Assembly (NCBI GenBank): GCA_964020085.1
Contig: OZ026601.1
Location: forward strand, 32,374,348-32,438,347
Reading direction: 5' to 3'
DNA length: 64,000 nt
Source: Micromussa lordhowensis
Lineage: Eukaryota; Cnidaria; Anthozoa; Scleractinia; Lobophylliidae
A model generated the notes under the pieces. It saw only the letters and a list, made by a program, of their open reading frames with translations. It made no database searches and had not been told where the DNA came from. The stretch's first letter is position 1. Each line of letters starts with the position of its first letter. The translations under genes and the position numbers were made by a program. Below, piece after piece: positions 27,779 through 36,386 of the stretch.

Positions 27779-28039
27779 ATGGATATTAAAAGTTTATCTT
27801 CTTTGATAGATGAAAGTAGAAAGTTTATTAAAATTTCTCTCGAAAAGAGGGGAAAAAAATCAATCACCTCATTTGAAAAGATTGAAGGTTTTAATTTAAA
27901 AGATTGGAAGAAAAAGTTAGCGTGTAACGGTTTTATTAGAGACCAAACTGTAAACCTACAAGGTGATCAAACTGAAAAAATATATGATGAATTAATCCAA
28001 ATGGGCTATGATAGTGATCAAATTGTTTTTAATTTATAA
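27779..28039 (+). CDS. eIF1/SUI1-like translation initiation factor
   Basis: Predicted 86 aa. After about 17 residues it follows the eukaryotic eIF1 (SUI1) plan: a basic first strand (IKISLEKRGKKSITSFEKIEGF), the helix and strand KKKLACNGFI matching the eIF1 KKxFACNGTV signature, then the VNLQGDQTEKI segment matching eIF1 QLQGDQ, and a last helix/strand ELIQMGYDSDQIVF. Cellular eIF1 binds the 40S subunit and controls scanning and AUG choice. This copy is shorter at the N-terminus. Its place inside the Polinton rules out a simple host gene. It may alter host initiation or favour viral messages with very short leaders (inference). Confidence 0.8.
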   Translation: MDIKSLSSLIDESRKFIKISLEKRGKKSITSFEKIEGFNLKDWKKKLACNGFIRDQTVNLQGDQTEKIYDELIQMGYDSDQIVFNL

Positions 28040-28057
28040 ATATAATAAAATAATATA

Positions 28058-28534
28058 ATGGTGGCTAAAAAGAATATTTTCGATTGGAATCATATTTCAG
28101 ACAAATTATCGACTGATGAAGTAGACGAACTAAAGTCTTATTATCTAAGCTATCATAGGAAATGTTGGGCTTTCAAAAGGGCTTACAAAAGATTCAAATT
28201 GCTCAAATTCATTGGTAATTCACTCTCTGTTCTCACCGCTTCAGGTGGAATTGCTAGCGCTATCGCTACTGGTGGTATCAGTCTAATAGCGATTAGTACA
28301 GTGGCATTATTAGTTAAAGGATATATGGAACACAAAGGTTTAGACTTAAAAATTCAAAATTGTACCTATGCCTATCAAAGTTACCAGCATTTGTTAATAA
28401 TGATTCGAGAAGCGATGCGCTCTGGTGATCTTAACCGAGAAAGTTTAATTAATCAAATGACAAACGTTGACAATTTCGTGATTGACAATAGCCCAATTAT
28501 TGATAAATATTTAAAGATGTATGATGAAAACTAA
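28058..28534 (+). CDS. Two-helix membrane protein, SLATT-like
   Basis: Predicted 158 aa; TAATATA abuts the ATG. A helical N-terminus (YYLSYHRKCWAFKRAYKRFKLL) leads into two adjacent hydrophobic helices around SLSVLTASGGIASAIA and ISLIAISTVALLV. A cytosolic helical domain follows (YAYQSYQHLLIMIREAMRSG) with a tail that may pack on it. The layout resembles SLATT domains and a family I recall next to cnidarian Polinton fibers. It could act in entry, egress or membrane signalling. Unknown. Confidence 0.6.
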   Translation: MVAKKNIFDWNHISDKLSTDEVDELKSYYLSYHRKCWAFKRAYKRFKLLKFIGNSLSVLTASGGIASAIATGGISLIAISTVALLVKGYMEHKGLDLKIQNCTYAYQSYQHLLIMIREAMRSGDLNRESLINQMTNVDNFVIDNSPIIDKYLKMYDEN

Positions 28535-28538
28535 ATAT

Positions 28539-28770
28539 GCGTCAGAACTCGAAATTGGTTTCTGATGAGTCAGAATTCGAAGTTGGTTTCTGATGAGTCA
28601 GAACTCGAAGTTGGTTTCTGATGAGTCAGAACTCGAAGTTGGTTTCTGATGAGTCAGAACTCGATATTGGTTTCTGACGCGTCAGAACTCGATATTGGTT
28701 TCTGATGAGTCATAACTAAAAGTAGTTTCCGACGCGTCAGAACTCGAAATTGGTTTCTGATGCGTCAGAA
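28539..28770. repeat. 28-bp tandem repeat next to the right Polinton end
   Basis: About eight copies of a 28-bp unit containing GTCAGAACTCGAAATTGG and TTTCTGATGA. Unit junctions form 12-bp palindromes (CTGACGCGTCAG) or near-palindromes (CTGATGAGTCAG). It lies between the last gene and the right inverted repeat, and has no counterpart at the left end. Possible roles are replication origin, packaging signal or insulator. No coding potential. Confidence 0.9.
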
Positions 28771-28805
28771 AAAAGCAGCATAATTAGATGGGTTGTTTGT
28801 ACGCT

Positions 28806-29061
28806 AATTACGCATCGTGAGAACAATCTAAATTTTACTATATCCTACGCATCCTACGCATTTTAGGCATTTTTGAGCGTAAAATAGTATGTCTAATTTT
28901 TACGATATCTACGCTACTTACGCTACCTACGCATAACTACGCTGTTTTAGTGTAGTATATCATATATTTTAGACTCAGAGATTTTACACTAACTACGCAT
29001 AACTACGCTGAGATGCGTAAAATCCGGAAATTGCGCCAGATCCCCCAGTTCCTACACTACT
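28806..29061. repeat. Polinton right terminal inverted repeat (256 bp)
   Basis: Reverse complement of 7320-7575, with no mismatch seen by eye. Ends ...CCTACACTACT before the GCAGTT duplication at 29062-29067. Confidence 0.96.
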
Positions 29062-29504
29062 GCAGTTTGCCTGTCTGGGGCACTTTTAACGCGAAACCAC
29101 AACTCGTATCCCTTGGTCAAGGTGTTGTTTATAAGATCTGCTTTGTGAGATCCATTAGTGCAATATTCTTTTACTCTGTCTTTTAACGATGATTCAGGAT
29201 GTACATTGGAGGTGCTTCCAATGTACAGCACGATCTTCGTCTCGTTGCAGTTCTCCGCCTTTCTTGCCTGCCATTCATAAATTCCTCATCCAGATCCCAC
29301 ATCAAAGTAGAGACCGGGAGCAGTTGCCAAAATCTCTTTAGATTCTTGCCTCCATCCATTCGGCCTGTGGGTAGAAAACTGGGACTGTTGGGCAGCCTGA
29401 GGTACCATAGCCTTTACCCAGTCGGACCATCTGTACCGAAGAAGTGGAGATGCCGCTTCCGCAGCATGTTCTCGAGGGAAACCTGAACTTGAGTTCATAT
29501 TCAT
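29062..29504 (-). pseudogene. GIY-YIG gene copy c, 5' part cut off by the Polinton
   Basis: The minus strand reads an N-terminal region similar to copies d and f (RYRWSDWVKAMVP), then GIYEWQARKAEN, IVLYIGST (the YIG strand), KEYCTNGSHKADLIN and YELWFRVKSAPDRQ, ending at the GCAGTT junction. An in-frame TGA just before GIYEW means this copy may have been defective before or after the Polinton arrived. The rest of the domain is at 7227-7319. Confidence 0.8.
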
Positions 29505-31504
29505 GTTTTAACTGGTTAGACAAGCGTAAGTTTGTAGCAAGATCAACGTGATAGCTAAACTACATCTAAAGTGACATCTGTATCACCTCGACATCACGTG
29601 ATTAAGACCAAATTGACAGTTTAACAAACTAAACCAATCAACTACATTTTCCCAGGCTCTTTGCATTTGTTTCGAAGTTTAATTTTTCTTGGAAAGCAGG
29701 TCATTTCGAAGCAAGCTAGATAAAAGAAAGTGGCGGCGAGCAAGCTTTGTTCTTACCTAGTTCTCTGATAGTTCACGTCAGGAACATATTCAATATCGAT
29801 AGTGTCATAATTTGATCATATCTGAAGACAGATTTCTGACTCAAATTTGGTCAAAGTAGTTCTACAATTGCGACTGAGTTCTCGCACTCGCCCACATGGT
29901 CCATGAAATGCTCCCAGAAATCATCATGACTACTTGGTAAGTGGATTCTGAAAGGAAGAGTAAACTGGTTATTACTGATTACTTTTCGGGCTATTTTTCA
30001 AAGACAATGGAAAACATTTGCCAGGCTTTCTCAATTGACATTGCAATCTTGTGCATGCGTAACGCTCATCAAATGAATGTAACAGAACATGATAACACTG
30101 ATGAGTATTATAGACGTCAGCTACATTTAGATCCATCAAGCTTAAAGACATAGATTCTTTAAAAAATTATTTAGCTAACAAAGCACCCGTATTAAATTTT
30201 AATTTTTTTTACTCCTTTTCATATTTCTCGACTGTGTGTGTGCATAAGCTCAGCGCTGTTAGTTGTAATCCCAAGAAAATAAGCCCCACCTGCACCTAAA
30301 GCTCAAAACGTTAACTAAATCTTGTTCACCTGGCATTAATGTATGCGTTATCTTCGGAACCTTAGAAATGGCGAGGGTTGTTCATTTCTGAGGTGTCAGG
30401 TGTTCAGTACGCTGTGCTCATTATTTCTCGCTTACTAATTTTCTGCTTTGGGTTTTCTGTGTTGGTAACTAAGACTATTCACATAAACTGGATTCTTTTC
30501 CAAACGCCCGACTGAAGATTCTTTTGGGAATTTTGATTCGTTACTACGATTATCAGTTTAGTAAGACGCGACGAAAGTTAGGTGACCAGGCTTCCAGTTG
30601 TACCTTGTCGGCCTTTGACGTCTTTGGCAACAAAGCGCGCGAAAATGCTGGCGACAATAATGTTACTACTGGAAACGAGAAAAGCTACAACTTGGCAGCA
30701 CCGAAATTTCAAGTCCCGAAACTTGGTCAACAAAGTTAGTCATACCTGCTCTTACTTTCCCTGTGTTTCCAATTTTTATTGTCTTTATATTTATGTTTTA
30801 TAGTCGCGTCTCCCAGCTACTCTAAAAACTAAATCAGCTCTCATAACGACCTCTTCCAACAGTGATAATGGCTTTGAGGTAAAATTGTCATCAGGGGAAG
30901 GATATAATCAAAGCTCGCTTGGAATAATAATTTGTTAATTTTTCAATGTTTTAGTATAAGTGGGTTTACCGAAGAACTTCTGCTAACGTACAGGGTGCTC
31001 CTTGTTAATAAGGAAAAAAGCTCTGCTTTAGCATGCGGTTAACCATGCTTTGCTTTCATTGAATAGGTATATTATAAAAGCAATTAATTAATACGAACAA
31101 CTGAAGTAATAATTAATACAAAACTTCAGTCAAACATAATCATGAAGTGCGATACGAAAGAAGCTGTATTACAATCCCAAACGAAAATGTTGGGACACTA
31201 AGCACGTTCTTGCTTCCCCCCACTAGTGGATAATCAGGTGATTTTTCCAATCTCAGTGGGAAAAAAAACTCGACATTTTCCTACGCACATTGATTTGGGG
31301 GATGGGGGATACATCATTCAACTCGAGTGTACCAACTACTTTTGTCAGAGATTGTAGCTTGGAAAAAAATCCTATTCAGTTAGGCAGGTAGAGTTTCATT
31401 GCTACAAATTACGCCGCTGTCAGTATTTAAACTTGTCATGAAGACCACCGAGGCTCCTAAAACAGTTCAGCAGCGAATGATATGTTTCTTCGCCTGATGT
31501 CACG
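29505..31504. repeat. Array-derived intergenic DNA
   Basis: AT-rich sequence. Parts match 6830-7200 and 32880-33170 (for example the GTGTCAGGTGTTCAGTA and AATTACGCC... TTTAAACTTGTCATGAAGACCA landmarks near 30405 and 31410). No credible gene. The ORFs at 29941 and 30524-30803 lack recognisable domains. Confidence 0.5.
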
Positions 31505-31987
31505 TCATGGCAGTATACACCTTAATCCGCCATTGCATCTCACATTCCAGGCATAATTGTAGCGATCCAGGAGGTCATTCTCCAGGTCTTCTGCGGTCTC
31601 CCTATCTCCAGCACTCTTGACTCGAACCCAGAGCTCATACCCTCTGCGCAAGGCGTCGTTAATGAGATCATCTTTATGGGATCCGTTTCTGCAGTATTCA
31701 AGGATTCTGCCTCTCAATGACCCTGGCTTACAACTGCATGTGCTCCCAACATAAACGACATGATTGGGTTGATCGGGCAATGTACCTCTAGCTTGCCATT
31801 CATATATTCCACAGTGCTCGGCCTGATCAGGGAAAGCGTTTCTTATGCTTGAGCAAATGAAGCCAGCTTGATTTGGTCCTCGTGGTTCGAGATTATAACC
31901 TACAGTTTGTCGGGGTAGCATGGTCCTCTCCCAATCTGACCATCCCGCCACTGGAAGATGACTTCTTTCTCGCCAAGGTAAGGCCAT
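31505..31987 (-). CDS. Stand-alone GIY-YIG nuclease domain protein, copy d
   Basis: Predicted 160 aa, uninterrupted. N-terminus MALPWRERSHLPVAGWSDWERTM, then CGIYEWQARG, VVYVGST, RILEYCRNGSHKDDLIND, YELWVRVK and ENDLLDRYNYAWN, which are all the core positions of a GIY-YIG nuclease (GIY, YVG, Arg, catalytic Glu, Asn). It is the copy most like the one disrupted by the Polinton and shows what that target looked like. It lies 2.4 kb right of the Polinton. Cytosolic or nuclear; no targeting signal seen. The biological role of these small animal GIY-YIG proteins is unknown. Confidence 0.75.
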   Translation of the reverse strand: MALPWRERSHLPVAGWSDWERTMLPRQTVGYNLEPRGPNQAGFICSSIRNAFPDQAEHCGIYEWQARGTLPDQPNHVVYVGSTCSCKPGSLRGRILEYCRNGSHKDDLINDALRRGYELWVRVKSAGDRETAEDLENDLLDRYNYAWNVRCNGGLRCILP

Positions 31988-34000
31988 TATTCAGCGACTC
32001 GAAGGTTCAAGCCTGGTCGATTTACCTCTTGAACGGAATGAAGTTTCAAACAGATGATCTCTTACTACTGGGATTTTATCTGATGTCACACTCTAGCGGT
32101 CCAACCTTTTACCCAATAAGACATCACCATTTGGCTTGCACACTGAACTAGCCAATCAAAATTTCTTTCTATTCATTTTCCGGTTGAAAGTGATGGAAGC
32201 TTAGACAAGTTTTACATTCGATGATCTTCCTTTATTAGTCATGTTATGACTTATAAAGAGAAATTTGAAATTGGGCTTGCTAAGACTTTTTTTACAATTT
32301 TAAAGCCTGAAATTTCCTTTGAGTGCAACTGAAGGACATTGGTCAAAATATTGAAAGCAATGTTTATTGACTAATAAGAAAAAAACACACACTAACAAAT
32401 CTAATATGTCGCATTTCAACACGATATGAAAACTATCGTCAAAATTTATCATTTTTTTTAAACGGTGATAAGTTTAATTCCACCTTAATAAGGAATATCA
32501 CCCCATAGCGCGTTTCTTGGAAAGACAAATCTGTCTTGTTTTTTTATCATGTTCAGCAGCTGTGTATTTGTTTTCCTTTCAATGGAGACGCTTCTCGAAC
32601 ACACATCCTGAATGTTACACAAAATAACAATGACGAGCGTCATAGACATCTCGTATTTTCAGATTCTTCAAACTAAGATAGAAATTATTGAAATAAATGT
32701 GCAGTAGGTCGCTTAACACCCGTTTCGAATTCCACGTTTTTTTTCCTTATTTCGTATTTCGTTTTTGTATTTTTCGCTCTGCGTATGAACTGGCTCCCTA
32801 CTGTTGATTCTTAATCCCAAGAAAAAGAACCCCACCTAAATGTTAAATCGGGTTAATTTAATATTCTATGTGCCAGATTAATGCTATGCATGATTTATAG
32901 TTCCTTGGAAATTGGGAGAGTTTTTCAATTCTAGGAAAAAGTGTCAGGTGTTCAGTATGTTGTGCTTGTCGCTGCAGTTTTTTTGCCGCTGATTAATTTT
33001 TCTCCTAATTAATTTTCCTGCGATGGTAGCGAAGACTATCCCCATTGCTTTCTTTGAATAGGTATAATAGTGAAGTATAGTTGACAAAAACCACAAACTT
33101 AAAATTGAAGTTCGATTCGAAAGAAGCAGTTCTAGCTTAACTTGGAATAAATTCCTAATACAGCCAGTTCTCTGATAGTTCAGGTCAGGAGCATATCCAA
33201 TATCGACAGAGTCATAATATGATCATGTCTTAAAACAGATTTCTGACACAAATTGCCTAAAAAGGGACACTAACACGGCGATGTTGCCGTATTTTTTGCG
33301 AAGCATTGTTAAACTTATGACTGAATATCTTCACTCTTTCATGAAATATGCTAATTACATTGAGCTGTAATTAGGGATTAGTTTTTTTGCGATTTTTCAA
33401 AGACAACGTGAAAATTTAAAAGCATTTTCCAGGCTTTTTTAATCGACGTTGCAACCTTGTGCAGTTGAAACTAGACCCTTAAAGCCATGCCCATGGTAGT
33501 CAGGTCCTTATACCCTAAAGCACGAATACAATTTTATGTATTATTATTCAAATTTTCCTCCTGTTAGCTCTTATGACAGGTTCCAACTCTCTCTTAGCAT
33601 GAACTTCTCTCGCTGCTTTTCATTCTTTGCACAACAGCTGGTTCTACAAGAAGACGCTAATTTGTATTCCTCGAATCGAAACTCAGACTAAACAAAACAA
33701 AAAACGAAAACCAAGCACACGGTATCTTCATGGAAAATGAGAGGAGAAAAAGTTAGATTAAACCTATTAATAAGATTGAACTTGTGTTGAGCGTATTTAG
33801 TTTAATTTCTTTGTCAAACTTAACATGGAGAAAACAGGTAGGAGTTTAGTCCTTTTCCAACAAGAAACACTTATATAAAGCAACGGTACACAAATGATAA
33901 AAAGATTAATAACCATATATGAAACTTAGCTCATCTCTGATCAATAGAGCTTTTCAGCCGGATAAGCATCTATTCTTAAACATAAAAAAGATTCCAACTT
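31988..34000. repeat. Array-derived DNA, matching the right end of the window
   Basis: From about 32500 to 33950 this matches 62250-63950 closely (landmarks CATAGCGCGTTTCTTGG at 32505 and TGTTAGCTCTTATGACAGG near 33565). The right-hand copy carries a 93-bp tandem duplication that is single here. No credible gene. Confidence 0.7.
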
Positions 34001-34914
34001 GAGTTTTATTCAGCTGGATATCTGTTTGATAGGTTCACAACTGTTTAAAACCCTGGTATCGTGGTATAAGTAAGAAACAGGTGCAAAATGGGAAGAAAAC
34101 AGACACTATTAAAATCATGATATTGCATGATAACGGTTTCTTTGAAATGCCCGGTGTCTCACATTTCCTAGAAATGCTACTGTTAACATTGTGAATATCA
34201 GTTACGAATCTTTGAGCATATATTTCTTTCGATTTCAAGTGGCTGAGGTTCAATGCTAGCAAGAAGACTGTGGAAAGGGCTGACTATTAAAACAAGTCCG
34301 AAACTGATTAAGAGTTTAAGTTTCTAGGGTGGAAAATAGTAGCTTGCCAGTAGCAAATACATAAAGCTACAATGGTTCACATGTCTTTGTAGGGGTTGTC
34401 CCCAGTATAATTTCTATATTTGAAAAGGGAGAAGTTACATCTAACCAAAGGGACTCTGAGATCTAGAATAAACTCAATGTTCCATTGCCGCCCATTAGCT
34501 ATTGTGACGTCATTGTTTTGTGACGTAAGGGAAAGCAGTCCCTTGGGCAATTCAAACGCCTACTCAAAGAAGTACAGTAAAGTACGGAATTCGTGGAAAA
34601 CAGCTTTATATCTAAATCTTTTTCATTATATTAGGTATCAGGTACAAGGTGTTATAAAGCTGACGAATTTTTACCGTGATTATGCTTTAGTTTCTTTTAG
34701 AAAATAACCCAAAGCAAATACGCACATTGATTGGTTTAAAACCGTGTTTCTATAACTCCATAGAAACACAGAACTAGCACGAGCTGTTCACGTAATGATG
34801 GCGCGAACAAAGAGAATTTACATTTTGACGATCGAAGTAAAAAAGTTGTTTTTCTTTTTCTTCGTTGCGGTATTTTCTAAAAGATATAGAAAACATGTTC
34901 TCCGTGTTCCTATC

Positions 34915-34951
34915 GAGTTATAGAAACACTCGTGAAAGTTTGGGAGAACTC

Positions 34952-34982
<31 letters not shown>

Positions 34983-35037
34983 CGTATTCCCACAGCATTT
35001 CTCGTTCTCCCAAACTTTCACTCGTGTTTCTATAACT
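34915..35037. mobile_element. Foldback element (MITE-like)
   Basis: Arms of about 50 bp around AGTTATAGAAACACTCGTGAA and its complement are separated by about 25 bp. It lies in a 2-kb gene-free stretch (34000-35515) that also holds shorter inverted copies of GTGTTTCTATAAC near 34745. No gene seen. Confidence 0.65.
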
Positions 35038-35514
35038 GTTTTCTATTTCCTCAATGAAAAGGCGATTTTCATATAAGTGTCGTTGAACCAGAGCCAAAGT
35101 AATCATTCTAGCCAACCAGAAGGACGAAGCAAACACGTGTAGCTTACGCGAAGGGCGGTAAAGCGTATGCAAGCGAGTCGCGATTGGTTTTGGTTCTGAC
35201 TGGATGAAAAATTGGCGCGAGTATTTTAAGTTTTCTTTCAGCCAAAGGTGTGCCGTACTGAATGCAACAGCAATTACTTTTCGACACTCTATTGAAAACT
35301 GCTGTAGGACGCAGGTGAGATTTCATGCTTTAGTACCATCGAGTTATGATGTACCCAGAAATGTTCAGGAGAGCACGTGAGAAAGGTACGGAGTCCTCTC
35401 ATGCGCTTTTGGTGTTCTTCAGACTTCACAAGTGTAACGTAAATCGACGAGGCACAGCTTGAAGCATGGTTTGTGTTTTTTGGGGAACCTACTTTTCTTT
35501 CAAATTTCTTTTGT

Positions 35515-35655
35515 TAGAATTGCAACCAATGCCATTTTAAGCTCCATAGCTGAACCATTCTAATCCTAATGTACTGTTTGGGCCCACGCTAAACGATACG
35601 TATGACAAGGCTGGGCTCTTCTCGGCTTCTCACGGAAGGAAATCGATATTGATCT
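35515..35655 (-). pseudogene. P450 last-exon relic
   Basis: The minus strand resembles the start and heme region of the P450 exon at 36387-36677 (EAEKSPALSYVSFSVGPKQ, IRIRMVQL), but with a stop after FLP and the heme-ligand cysteine changed to tyrosine (GPKQY). It is a decayed partial duplicate of the neighbouring gene's last exon, 0.75 kb downstream of the true end. Confidence 0.75.
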
Positions 35656-36386
35656 CTTAGCATTGCTTCGCTTGAACAATACTCAGCTAGTGGTGAAGGA
35701 ACTTTTCAAAAAGTCAAATTGTGATCACTAATGAGGACTTGTATATTTCATAAGTGTAGCCTAAATAGCACTCTGGTTACCCTGTGAATGATAAAATAAG
35801 GTGACATTATTCAGTTATGTTTACACAATCAGCCAGTCAATCAATCAACACTTCATTTTAAAAACACGTTTCGCCTATAAAGAGCTAAGAAAGCTCGGTC
35901 AAAATACGAACGGCTTATACCACCAACGTGTGTGCAACAATAAAATAAAATAAATAGCACTATCTACAGTTCACTGTTATTTATCTTTAATTGACTTTAT
36001 TTGAACGAGTATAAGGGTTATAATAGACTACGTTTACTTGCGGCGTTTTTCATTCAACCAAAAATTCCGCAACTCTTGAAACAGGGCCAATTGTTACGCA
36101 AGTTATTCCAGAAAAAATTCCCGGAAAATTATTTAACTTCCAAAATGCGAACCATTCAACCGCAAATTTCGAGAGGAAAGTCAAATGTAATTGAAATCCC
36201 AGAAAACATTTTTGACACTGTGTCACTTCCCAAGGTGGTCCTCGTTTAGGGAAATTCCGCAAAATGCTCTTTCATTCGCCGAGGCGGAAATTCAAACCGT
36301 GTGTTTTGGTCAAATGGAAAGCGCCTTGTGAGTACAGTGTATATCTAGTCAAGTTTCAATTAATCAGAACAGTAAAGTCTGCGGGC

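Larger units (their letters stand above)
7320..29061. mobile_element. Complete Polinton/Maverick (adintovirus-like endogenous virus)
   Basis: A 21,742-bp element with 256-bp terminal inverted repeats, AG...CT termini and a perfect 6-bp target duplication. It encodes the hallmark set: protein-primed family B DNA polymerase, RVE integrase with chromodomain, adenain-like cysteine protease, FtsK/HerA-type packaging ATPase, double-jelly-roll major capsid protein and penton. It adds PLA2-like, fiber-like, VLTF3-like and eIF1-like genes. The ends look identical by eye and the target gene is split cleanly, so integration looks recent. The capsid gene and PolB are broken by later insertions, so this copy should not make virions by itself. 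Confidence 0.97.

Noticed and set aside
28539..28770. CRISPR-like array
   Set aside because: Units are contiguous tandem repeats without unique spacers, in a eukaryotic element.
7320..29061. Free viral contig or misassembly rather than an insertion
   Set aside because: Exact 6-bp target duplication and split host gene on both sides show genomic integration.
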